From: Oscillospiraceae bacterium
Lineage (GTDB): Bacteria; Bacillota; Clostridia; Oscillospirales; Oscillospiraceae
DNA length: 5,445 bases
Direction of reading: 5' to 3'
NCBI GenBank assembly: GCA_017420125.1
Contig: JAFOJR010000170.1
Span: 1-5,445, forward strand
Shown here one piece after another: positions 1 to 5,445 of the stretch. How positions within the stretch are numbered: position 1 is the first letter of the stretch; the number at the start of each line of letters is the position of its first letter. The notes under the pieces were generated by a model. The model was not told the DNA's origin, ran no database searches, and saw only the letters and a program-made list of their open reading frames with translations. The position numbers were made by a program, and so were the translations under genes.

Positions 1-726
1 GATTTGGTGGGTTTTGACCAATGCTGCAAGGCGGGAGATTTCTTTTGCGGGGACTTCACTGCCGGCCTCTTCTTCAATCGACGCCAAAATTGTCAGATCA
101 CAGGCATCGGCCAGGTAGCCGAACCCGTCGTGGAAGGTGACCAATTCGCGGCAGGTGATGCCGGAAAGGCGCTCTGGCAGAGCCTCCCCATACACGCGCA
201 AAGCCTGTGCGGCTGCAGCGGCGTTCTGGGTATACTGCTGACTGTGGTCCGGATCTTCTTTTGCAAGTCCCGCACCGATATTTTCCACCATTTGGGCGGC
301 GCGGCAGGGATCCAGCCAGATGTGGGGGTCCTGCTCTGCGGCTTCGTCTTCCGCATGGTGACCTTTGTACGGGAGCAGAGCAATGCCTTGAGAGCTGTCT
401 ATCACGGAGAGATCAGGCACAGCGGCGAGGAGGTCTGACAGAAACGGTTCCAGCCCCGCGCCGTTCTGGATGCAAACATCTGCCTGTTCCACGACTTTCA
501 TGTCATTGACGGAAAGGGAATAGTCATGAGGGCAGCTGATGGGCTGGTTAATAATGGGGATAAGGGTTATACCCTCCACCCCGTCCGTTACCATTTGCGT
601 TAACAGGTACACCGGATATGTGGTGGTAACAACAGTAAAGCCGCCGTCAGAGGAAACGGGCGGATTTCCGCAGCCGGGAAGGAGCAGCAGGGCCAGTAAG
701 ACAAAGGGAATCAAGGCTTTTTTCAA
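1..726 (-). CDS. znuA: Zinc (or manganese) ABC transporter substrate-binding lipoprotein, ZnuA/AdcA family; C-terminus cut by window edge
   Basis: Captures a divalent metal, probably Zn2+, outside the membrane and passes it to an ABC permease. 242 residues are visible; the family is usually about 300, so roughly 60 C-terminal residues lie beyond position 1. The TTG start at 726-724 is chosen because an AGGAGG site lies 9 bases upstream and the first residues form a lipoprotein signal peptide (MKKALIPF, hydrophobic core, lipobox LPGC with Cys19). Family landmarks in order: TYPVY near 36-40, CPHDYSLS (His67), a short His/acid stretch GHHAEDEAAEQ at 122-132, DPHIWLDP (His135) and TFHDGFGYL (His199). 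These three histidines match the metal ligands of the family; the fourth, an acidic residue, would be in the missing part. The His/acid loop favours zinc over manganese, but that is inference. The gene follows the second chrA gene by 62 bases with no terminator, so co-transcription is likely. No Zur-type palindrome was seen upstream. Confidence 0.9.
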   Translation of the reverse strand, partial: MKKALIPFVLLALLLLPGCGNPPVSSDGGFTVVTTTYPVYLLTQMVTDGVEGITLIPIINQPISCPHDYSLSVNDMKVVEQADVCIQNGAGLEPFLSDLLAAVPDLSVIDSSQGIALLPYKGHHAEDEAAEQDPHIWLDPCRAAQMVENIGAGLAKEDPDHSQQYTQNAAAAAQALRVYGEALPERLSGITCRELVTFHDGFGYLADACDLTILASIEEEAGSEVPAKEISRLAALVKTHQI

Positions 727-735
727 GGGGAGAGA

Positions 736-741
736 CCTCCT
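736..741 (-). promoter_or_regulatory. Ribosome binding site that decides the TTG start of znuA
   Basis: On the minus strand this reads AGGAGG, a perfect anti-Shine-Dalgarno match, 9 bases before the TTG at 726-724. There is no ATG nearby in frame that would give the lipoprotein signal peptide, so this site fixes the start. The rest of the gap (742-788) is T-rich on the coding strand and shows no convincing promoter or terminator. Confidence 0.85.
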
Positions 742-788
742 AAAAATAAAATATGCAGAAAGAGGCGGAAAAGAGCGGAAAATACAGA

Positions 789-1349
789 TCAGGTACGTAA
801 AAATACGACCCCGGCGGCCCCGGCGGCCGCAATCAGCAGGAACGGGCTCACCTTTCCCCACTGCAGCAGGAAGAACACCACAAAGGCGATGAGCAGCACG
901 GGCCATTCAAACGAAAGAGAAAGACCGGCGGGGAACAATGCCGTTGCGCCAATGCTGATCAGCGAACAGGTGATCAGCGCCAAAACAGCCGGCCGGATTC
1001 CTGACAGTGCCGAACGCAGAAAGACATTTTTTTGAAAGGCCTTCAACATGCGGGCGATCAACAGGCAAAGGATAACGGAAGGCAGCACCACACCGAGGGT
1101 GGCGGCCACCGCACCGGGGACGCCATACAGCTGCATTCCCACGAAGGTGGCAGAATTGACGGAAAAAGGGCCGGGGGTCATTTCTGAAATAGCCACCATG
1201 TCGGCTGCCTGGGCAGTGGTCATCAGACTGCGCCCCACCAATTCCTGCTGAATCAAAGGCAGCATTGCCATCCCGCCGCCGAAGGTAAACAGGCCGATTT
1301 TGAAAAAGAGGAAGAACAATTTGATGAGATTAAGCATCTGTTGTTTCAT
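789..1349 (-). CDS. chrA: Short-chain chromate transporter family (CHR) protein, second half of a pair
   Basis: A 186-residue integral membrane protein of the CHR family. Family signatures are clear: an N-terminal FTFGGGMAMLPLIQ at 21-34, the SEMTPGPFSVNSATFVG segment at 55-71, and LPS at 89-91 at the start of a membrane segment. Hydrophobic stretches lie at about 6-30, 78-100, 114-135, 147-163 and 168-185. Full-length ChrA proteins of Proteobacteria carry two such domains (about 400 residues); in Bacillus-type bacteria the two halves are separate adjacent genes, as here, and both are needed for chromate export in the B. subtilis case. Chromate as the substrate here is unproven. The ATG at 1349-1347 has an AGGAAGGAG site directly upstream, and the first 20 bases overlap the end of the other chrA gene, which suggests translational coupling. 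The family is certain; the transported anion is not. Confidence 0.93.
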   Translation of the reverse strand: MKQQMLNLIKLFFLFFKIGLFTFGGGMAMLPLIQQELVGRSLMTTAQAADMVAISEMTPGPFSVNSATFVGMQLYGVPGAVAATLGVVLPSVILCLLIARMLKAFQKNVFLRSALSGIRPAVLALITCSLISIGATALFPAGLSLSFEWPVLLIAFVVFFLLQWGKVSPFLLIAAAGAAGVVFLRT

Positions 1350-1923
1350 CTCCTTCCTGCTTTAAACGGCGATGATAATAAAGAATGCCCAAAAGGCCGC
1401 AGGCCAGAATGATAAAAATCGCATTGATCCACGGAAGGAACAGAGAAACACCCAATGCGGCCAAGGCCAAAATCCACTGAAAAATATCTTTCAATGCATT
1501 TTTTCGCAATTTCCAGATTGCGGAAAGCAGCAGGGCCAAAACTGCACCGCGGATTCCCCGCAGGGCACCTGCCACGTATGGATTGGTGATGAACAGATTA
1601 TAACACAAAGAGACGCCGATAATCACCAAAAAAGAAGGGAGGATACAGCCCAGGCCGGCCAAAAGGCCGCCTGCCGTGCTGGCTATCCGGTGACCCAATA
1701 AAACAGAAGCATTGACGGACATGGCTCCGGGAAGAGATTGGGCCACTGCAAAAATATCCGCAATGTCCTCTTCATTGATCCAGCCCTGTTTTTCCACAAA
1801 CTCCCGCTGAATCATCGGCAGCATGGCGGCGCCGCCGCCGAAGGTGAAAAGGCCGATGCGGAAGGTGACGAGGAAGATATGGAAAAGCTGACGGCGGGAA
1901 GGGGGGGATGTGGACGGTTCCAT
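1330..1923 (-). CDS. chrA: Short-chain chromate transporter family (CHR) protein, first half of a pair
   Basis: A 197-residue membrane protein homologous to the gene that follows it. It has the same signatures: FTFGGGAAMLPMIQ at 26-39, AQSLPGAMSVNASVLLG at 61-77 and LPS at 95-97. Hydrophobic stretches lie at about 14-30, 85-108, 118-136, 148-163 and 166-183, and the tail from 184 is charged (HRRLKQEGDE), probably cytoplasmic. The start at 1923 is preferred because an AGGAGG site sits 7 bases upstream; a longer reading from a TTG at 1953 has no such site and would swallow the ribosome binding site into the coding sequence. The stop codon (TAA, 1332-1330) lies inside the start of the second chrA gene, a 20-bp overlap. 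The two proteins differ at the PG motif (LPGAM here, TPGPF in the partner), so they are probably non-equivalent halves of a heterodimer. The substrate is inferred from the family only. Confidence 0.93.
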   Translation of the reverse strand: MEPSTSPPSRRQLFHIFLVTFRIGLFTFGGGAAMLPMIQREFVEKQGWINEEDIADIFAVAQSLPGAMSVNASVLLGHRIASTAGGLLAGLGCILPSFLVIIGVSLCYNLFITNPYVAGALRGIRGAVLALLLSAIWKLRKNALKDIFQWILALAALGVSLFLPWINAIFIILACGLLGILYYHRRLKQEGDETTDA

Positions 1924-1930
1924 GAGCAAT

Positions 1931-1936
1931 CCTCCT
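1931..1936 (-). promoter_or_regulatory. Ribosome binding site that decides the start of the first chrA gene
   Basis: Reads AGGAGG on the minus strand, 7 bases before the ATG at 1923-1921. It selects this ATG over the in-frame TTG at 1953-1951, whose upstream sequence shows no Shine-Dalgarno match. Confidence 0.85.
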
Positions 1937-1969
1937 TTCGCAGGGCCATGCAATGGATTTTAAAACGGA

Positions 1970-2015
1970 CAGGAAAACGGAATTGCCGTCTGCCGCATGG
2001 AGGCAGACGGCAATT
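1970..2015 (-). terminator. Intrinsic terminator of the hydratase gene
   Basis: A perfect 14-bp inverted repeat: left arm AATTGCCGTCTGCC at 1981-1994, 7-base loop, right arm at 2002-2015. On the minus-strand transcript the stem is followed by CCGTTTTCC, so the U tract is short and starts three bases after the stem. It begins 30 bases past the hydratase stop codon and lies upstream of the chrA pair, so it separates the two transcription units, fully or partly. On the plus strand no gene reads into it. Confidence 0.8.
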
Positions 2016-2045
2016 GATACGCTGCTTGCGTTATTTTTCCGTAGG

Positions 2046-4292
2046 CTATTCTGCGTAATAATTGATGAGGCAGCCGGCGAGGATAATGTCCCGTTCCTCC
2101 CGTGTCAGACCGGGAAGAGAAAGGGAGATGGTGCGGCTCTGCCCATTTTGTTCCAAAATGGCGTCAATCTTTTCTCCGTCGCCTTCCAGCAGGCTGCGGA
2201 TATTGGGCAGATAGATCCGGTCGCCCGGCTGGATGTTTTGAGCGGAAAGCTCCGCTGCCACAAAGGGGAGCATGCCCCAGTTGATCACGTTGCTGCGATA
2301 GCGCTTTGTGGCATATTCCTCTGCCAGATTGGCTACGCCGCCCAAAACACGCTGGCAGGAGGCGGCCTGCTCTCTGGCGGAGCCGTCGCCGGGCTTTAAT
2401 GCCATGACCAGACTGCCAAGACCGGTGGTACGGGGATCGTAGCCGTTTAATGCTTCCGCCACTTCCGGCGCATCTGGATTGCTGCGGCGGAGCGCTTCCA
2501 GGTCCAAAATTGCCTGTGCGCGGCCTACATAAGCCGGGTCTTTGCGGGACAGGGCAAAAGAGGCCAGTTTTACCGGATTGGAACGGAAAGAAGAAGTCTC
2601 TCCGGAGGGAATCAATTCGTCCGTTGTGGTAACGGGGTCATAAATGGCCGCGGCGACTGTGAGAAGCAGATGATCCGGCAGGGCGATCTGTGCAGGCCAG
2701 TCGGCAATATTGGGGCCGAAAATCAGCTGGGTGTCCGGCTGGGGATGATTGACCCCGTGGTAGACCCGTGCATCATAAGCAGAACAGTCAAACTGGTACG
2801 GCTGGCGGGGCGGGTCCACAGGGACTTCCGGCAGTTCCGTGGCGGCGGTGAGAATGCCGCCGTTTAATGCCGTGGCGGCAATGGAACGGGCGTCCATCAG
2901 CGCAACATAGGAAATCTGTCCTTCTGCAGGCTTGCTGCCTTCCCGGTTGGGGAAGTTGCGTGTGGAGTGCCGGATGGAAAAAGCGCCGTTGGCCGGCACA
3001 TCTCCAGCACCGAAACAGGGGCCGCAGAAACAGGAGCGGATGGAAACGCCGGAAGCCATCAAAGCGGGAATCGCTCCCACACGGGTAAGCTCCATCATTA
3101 CCGGCATGCTGGCAGGATAGGCAGACAGCCAGAAGGGACCGTTGCCCACAGGCTTGTGCCCTAAAATTTCAGAAGCGCGCAGCAGGTTTTGATACGTGCC
3201 GCCGGAGCAGCCGGCGATGACACCCTGATCTACTACAAATTGACCGTTTTTGATTTTTTCCCGCAGACTTTTGGGGGGCTTGGGCAAATCAAACTGCCGC
3301 ATGGTTTCCTGATCCACAGCGTGGAGCAGATCGTCCATATTTTCCCGGAATACCCGGATGGGGTATGCATTGCTGGGATGGAACGGCAAAGCAATCATGG
3401 GCTCAACCTTGCCAAGGTCCACCTGGATGACGGCGTCATAATAAGCGCCGTCTGCCGGAGCCATGGCCTTATATGCCTCGCCCCGGCCAAAAGCGGTTAA
3501 CGCTTCCTGCACGGTTTCGTCTGTTTGCCAGACGGAAGAGAGGCAGGCGGTTTCTGTGGTCATAACGTCAATCCCGCTGCGATAGTCCATTGCCAGAGAG
3601 GCAACGCCCGGGCCGAAAAATTCCATAACACTGTTTTTCACAATGCCGTCCTGAAAAGTGGCGGCAATCAATGCCAAAGCGACATCCTGCGGCCCGACTC
3701 CGGGCTGGGGTTTGCCGGTGAGATAGACGGCTACCACTTTGGGATATGCAATGTCATACGTTTTGGACAAAAGCTGGCGGGCCAGTTCCGGACCGCCCTC
3801 TCCGATGGACAGGGCGCCGAAAGCGCCGTAGCGGGTGTGGCTGTCGGAAGCCAGAATCATTTTCCCGGGTGCTGCATACATCTCCCGCATATATTGATGA
3901 ATAACGGCCTGATGGGCGGGAACAAATTCGCCGCCATATTTTTGTGCCGCGGAAAGGCCAAATAAATGGTCGTCTTCGTTAATCGTACCGCCCACAGCAC
4001 ACAAGCTGTTGTGGCAGTTGGTGAGAACATATGGAAGAGGGAAGGACTGCATCCCGCTGGCCCGTGCCGTCTGGATAATGCCCACATAGGTGATATCATG
4101 GGATGCCATGGCGTCGAAGCGAAGCTTGAGCCGTTCCATCGAGCCAGATGTGTTGTGTGCGTTTAAAATTTGGTATGCCATGGTGCCGGTCCGGGCAGAA
4201 GCCGGTTCAGAAAGCCCAATGGCGCTGGCCGCCTCTGCAGGCAAAAACTGGTTATCGTGATAATACATTCCGGAATTGGTAATGGAGATCAA
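2046..4292 (-). CDS. Aconitase-superfamily [4Fe-4S] hydratase, YbhJ-like
   Basis: A 748-residue cytoplasmic hydro-lyase of the aconitase family, colinear with aconitase over all domains and close in length to E. coli YbhJ (about 753). Landmarks: TNCHNSLCAVGG at 91-102, IHQ at 131-133, DSHT at 150-153, EFFGPGV at 224-230, the first cluster cysteine in AGCSGG (Cys362), the cluster pair in CFCGPC (Cys423, Cys426), TRNFPNR at 444-450, and in the C-terminal swivel domain GDGSAREQAA at 635-644 followed by KRYRSNVINWGMLPF. Compared from memory with mitochondrial aconitase, the carboxylate-binding arginines (445, 450, 570, 640) and catalytic serine (638) are kept, while Asp100 reads as Cys93, Gln72 as His65 and Ser643 as Ala639. 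This suggests a citrate-like substrate other than citrate; the true substrate is unknown. The start is a TTG (4292-4290) with GGGAGG 8 bases upstream. The gene is monocistronic: own promoter, own terminator, and no TCA or leucine genes beside it. Confidence 0.92.
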   Translation of the reverse strand: MISITNSGMYYHDNQFLPAEAASAIGLSEPASARTGTMAYQILNAHNTSGSMERLKLRFDAMASHDITYVGIIQTARASGMQSFPLPYVLTNCHNSLCAVGGTINEDDHLFGLSAAQKYGGEFVPAHQAVIHQYMREMYAAPGKMILASDSHTRYGAFGALSIGEGGPELARQLLSKTYDIAYPKVVAVYLTGKPQPGVGPQDVALALIAATFQDGIVKNSVMEFFGPGVASLAMDYRSGIDVMTTETACLSSVWQTDETVQEALTAFGRGEAYKAMAPADGAYYDAVIQVDLGKVEPMIALPFHPSNAYPIRVFRENMDDLLHAVDQETMRQFDLPKPPKSLREKIKNGQFVVDQGVIAGCSGGTYQNLLRASEILGHKPVGNGPFWLSAYPASMPVMMELTRVGAIPALMASGVSIRSCFCGPCFGAGDVPANGAFSIRHSTRNFPNREGSKPAEGQISYVALMDARSIAATALNGGILTAATELPEVPVDPPRQPYQFDCSAYDARVYHGVNHPQPDTQLIFGPNIADWPAQIALPDHLLLTVAAAIYDPVTTTDELIPSGETSSFRSNPVKLASFALSRKDPAYVGRAQAILDLEALRRSNPDAPEVAEALNGYDPRTTGLGSLVMALKPGDGSAREQAASCQRVLGGVANLAEEYATKRYRSNVINWGMLPFVAAELSAQNIQPGDRIYLPNIRSLLEGDGEKIDAILEQNGQSRTISLSLPGLTREERDIILAGCLINYYAE

Positions 4293-4300
4293 GTAAAATT

Positions 4301-4306
4301 CCTCCC
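4301..4306 (-). promoter_or_regulatory. Ribosome binding site that decides the TTG start of the hydratase
   Basis: Reads GGGAGG on the minus strand, within GAGGGAGGAA, 8 bases before the TTG at 4292-4290. The next in-frame ATG is codon 9, which has no comparable upstream site and would remove the conserved-looking ISITNSG start. Confidence 0.8.
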
Positions 4307-4321
4307 TCGTTGTAATCAGAA

Positions 4322-4371
4322 AAAATCTGTTTGTTTCTAGCCACTAAGTATAACAAAATCTGTATTTGTTT
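4322..4371. repeat. Imperfect direct repeat flanking the hydratase -10 box; candidate operator
   Basis: AAAATCTGT followed by TTGTTT at 4322-4336 is repeated as AAAATCTGT, A, then TTTGTTT at 4355-4371. The copies start 33 bases apart, about three helical turns. One falls in the spacer and -35 region of the hydratase promoter, the other just downstream of the expected transcription start. The placement suits a repressor site, but the region is AT-rich and chance similarity is possible. Confidence 0.4.
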
Positions 4372-4375
4372 GCAA
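4347..4375 (-). promoter_or_regulatory. Sigma-A-type promoter of the hydratase gene
   Basis: On the minus strand: -35 TTGCAA at 4375-4370, a 17-base spacer, and -10 TATACT at 4352-4347. Both boxes are one or two bases from consensus with ideal spacing. Initiation is expected near 4340, giving a leader of about 48 bases before the TTG start. The spacer contains one copy of an AAATCTGT-type direct repeat (see separate entry). Confidence 0.75.
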
Positions 4376-4420
4376 GAGGGGAGAGAGCAGGTAAAACAGG
4401 GATCGGGGATTCGTCGCACT

Positions 4421-4458
4421 CAACAAAAGAAACTTTTGCAAAAAGAAAAATTTTGTTG
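4421..4458. repeat. Inverted repeat next to the livK -35 box
   Basis: CAACAAAA at 4421-4428 pairs with TTTTGTTG at 4451-4458, a perfect 8-bp dyad with a 22-base gap. A smaller dyad, CAAAAG-AAA-CTTTTG, sits at 4424-4438. The right arm overlaps the -35 box of the livK promoter at 4456-4461, so it could be an operator or simply A/T-rich sequence. No RNA role is expected because it lies upstream of the predicted start of transcription. Confidence 0.35.
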
Positions 4459-4484
4459 CTTTTTTGGCAAAAAAAAGGTATAAT
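4456..4484 (+). promoter_or_regulatory. Sigma-A-type promoter of livK
   Basis: -35 TTGCTT at 4456-4461, a 17-base spacer rich in T then A, and a perfect -10 TATAAT at 4479-4484. Transcription should begin near 4491, leaving a leader of about 78 bases. The promoter is back to back with the hydratase promoter; the two -35 boxes are about 80 bases apart. Confidence 0.78.
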
Positions 4485-4504
4485 AAGGGCGCCAAATTGT
4501 ACAA

Positions 4505-4548
4505 GTGTCCTTCTGTGGCGGACACCCTGAGCAAGTCTTTGGCAGACT
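4505..4548 (+). other. Two small hairpins in the livK leader
   Basis: GTGTCC (4505-4510) pairs with GGACAC (4520-4525) around a 9-base loop, and AGTCT (4534-4538) pairs with AGACT (4544-4548) around a 5-base loop. Neither is followed by a U tract, so they are not a terminator, and they do not match a riboswitch or T-box that I recognise. They may be chance structures; the second ends only 7 bases before the GGAGG site. Confidence 0.3.
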
Positions 4549-4568
4549 AAAAAATGGAGGGAAAAAGA

Positions 4569-5445
4569 ATGAAGAAACGCTTTGCCTTACTGATGGCGCT
4601 GGTTCTGATAGCCGGTCTGCTTACGGCTTGCGGCGCCAACCCGGATGGACAAAACGGCGGCAGCGCAGATGGCGACGTAATCAAAATCGGCGTGTTTGAG
4701 CCTTTGACCGGCGCGAATGCATCCGGCGGCGAACTGGAATTGCGCGGCATCGAGATCGCACACGAAATGGTGGGCGAGGTGCTGGGCAAGAAGGTTGAAC
4801 TTGTCACCGGCGACAACAAATCCGATGCAGTCGAAGCAGTAACTGCAGCGGAGTATCTGGTCAACTCCCAGAATGTAGATATCATCCTTGGCACCTGGGG
4901 TTCCAGCTTTGCCATTGCAGCAGGACCCGTTTTCAAGGAAGCACAGGTTCCTGCCATCGGCACCTCCTGCACCAACGTCAACGTTACTTTAGGCAACGAG
5001 TATTACTTCCGTGTTTGCTTCCTGGATCCGTTCCAGGGGACCATTATGGCAAATTATGCCTATAATGTCCTGGGCGCAAGAAAAGCAGCCATCATCTATG
5101 AAGTATCCAACGACTATGCCGTGGGCCTGAAGAAATTCTTCGTCGAAGCATTTGAAGGACTGGGCGGCACAATTGTACAGGAAGCCATGTACAACACCGG
5201 CGATCAGGACTTTAATGCACAGATTCTCAGCGTGAAGTCTGCCAATCCCGATGTGATCTTTGCACCCGGCAACTACACGGAATCGGCTCTGATCATGCAG
5301 CAGGCCGGTCAGATGAACTATGACGTTCAGTTCCTGGGCGGCGACACCCGGGAAACCGACCCCCTGATCACTGTGGGCGGCCAGTATGTGGAAGGCTGCA
5401 TTTTCTCCACCTTCTTTGATGCGGATGCAACCATCAACGAAGAGA
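4569..5445 (+). CDS. livK: Branched-chain amino acid ABC transporter substrate-binding lipoprotein, LivJ/LivK family; C-terminus cut by window edge
   Basis: Extracellular, membrane-anchored binding protein of the hydrophobic amino-acid (HAAT/Liv) ABC uptake system. 292 residues are visible; Gram-positive members are about 380-400, so about 100 are missing. The ATG at 4569 has GGAGGG 7 bases upstream. A signal peptide MKKRFALLMALVLIAG ends in lipobox LTAC (Cys21), then a Gly/Asn/Asp-rich linker to about 36. The type I periplasmic-binding fold follows: IKIGVFEPLTG at 38-48, ILGTWGSS at 106-113 (the serine-containing ligand loop), IGTSCTN at 130-136, YYFRVCFLDPFQG at 145-157, IYEVSNDYAVGL at 176-187 and FLGGDTRETDP at 255-265. 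These match LivJ-like proteins closely; leucine/isoleucine/valine is the default substrate but amides or other ligands are possible. It is probably the first gene of a liv operon whose permease and ATPase genes lie to the right. Confidence 0.93.
   Translation, partial: MKKRFALLMALVLIAGLLTACGANPDGQNGGSADGDVIKIGVFEPLTGANASGGELELRGIEIAHEMVGEVLGKKVELVTGDNKSDAVEAVTAAEYLVNSQNVDIILGTWGSSFAIAAGPVFKEAQVPAIGTSCTNVNVTLGNEYYFRVCFLDPFQGTIMANYAYNVLGARKAAIIYEVSNDYAVGLKKFFVEAFEGLGGTIVQEAMYNTGDQDFNAQILSVKSANPDVIFAPGNYTESALIMQQAGQMNYDVQFLGGDTRETDPLITVGGQYVEGCIFSTFFDADATINEE

Noticed and set aside
4..438. Plus-strand open frame of 144 codons
   Set aside because: Antisense shadow of the znuA gene, whose lipobox, three metal-binding histidines and ribosome site are unmistakable on the other strand. 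The translation has no recognisable domain and no ribosome site.
539..892. Plus-strand open frame of 117 codons
   Set aside because: Runs antisense across the start of znuA, the 62-base gap and the end of chrA; the product is low-complexity and Arg/Pro-rich at the end, typical of a shadow frame.
1924..1953. N-terminal extension of the first chrA gene to a TTG at 1953
   Set aside because: It would translate through the AGGAGG site at 1931-1936, adds a segment unlike the family, and has no ribosome site of its own.
1957..1980. Possible promoter for the chrA pair (-10 TAAAAT at 1962-1957 on the minus strand)
   Set aside because: No credible -35 box at 16-18 bases; the upstream sequence is the terminator stem. 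A promoter is expected in or near this gap, or readthrough occurs, but I cannot place one with confidence.
1953..2399. Plus-strand open frame of 148 codons reading through the terminator
   Set aside because: It passes through the perfect hairpin and then lies antisense to the conserved C-terminal swivel domain of the hydratase.
4459..4478. CTTTTTT-GGC-AAAAAAAA-G dyad as a terminator
   Set aside because: Only A:T pairs, no GC stem, and it forms the spacer of the livK promoter; no gene ends upstream on either strand.
4337..4534. Minus-strand open frame of 65 codons in the divergent region
   Set aside because: It covers both predicted promoters, is Phe/Leu/Lys-rich because of A/T runs, and lacks a Shine-Dalgarno site.
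4547..4996. Minus-strand open frame of 149 codons
   Set aside because: Antisense to the livK signal peptide and first lobe; Ser/Pro/Thr-rich translation without family resemblance.

Overview
The window looks like chromosomal DNA from a moderately GC-rich, low-complexity-poor Firmicute, most likely a Clostridia member of the gut Oscillospiraceae/Ruminococcaceae type. The evidence is strong AGGAGG-like ribosome binding sites, TTG start codons, two Gram-positive style lipoproteins with classical lipoboxes, and AT-rich promoters of the TTGnnn-N17-TATAAT kind between GC-richer genes. The taxon is an inference; there is no rRNA or marker gene to confirm it.

Layout. From right to left on the minus strand lie a 748-residue aconitase-superfamily hydratase resembling E. 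coli YbhJ (2046-4292), a strong intrinsic terminator (1970-2015), two single-domain CHR (chromate transporter family) proteins overlapping by 20 bp (1330-1923 and 789-1349), and a ZnuA/AdcA-type metal-binding lipoprotein that runs off the left edge (1-726). On the plus strand, diverging from the hydratase, is a LivJ/LivK-type branched-chain amino-acid-binding lipoprotein that runs off the right edge (4569-5445). The 276-bp divergent region (4293-4568) holds one good sigma-A-type promoter for each direction, an imperfect direct repeat around the hydratase promoter, and short dyads near the livK promoter. No gap longer than 300 bases lacks a gene.

How the genes may work together. The two CHR proteins are a typical paired short-chain system, in which two homologous half-size proteins probably form one transporter. 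With the metal-binding lipoprotein 62 bp downstream and no terminator between them, they look like a three-gene (or longer) transcription unit. Its missing part would be expected beyond position 1, probably the zinc ABC ATPase and permease. The hydratase is separated from that unit by the terminator and is transcribed from its own promoter. It keeps the 4Fe-4S cysteines and the substrate-carboxylate arginines of aconitase but changes several other active-site positions, so it is probably a hydro-lyase on a citrate-like substrate that is not known. The livK gene should begin a Liv ABC operon continuing to the right.

I found no mobile element, CRISPR array, RNA gene or clear novel defence-type system. 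The most interesting points are the altered active site of the aconitase-like hydratase, the chrA-chrA-znuA arrangement, and the repeats in the divergent control region.
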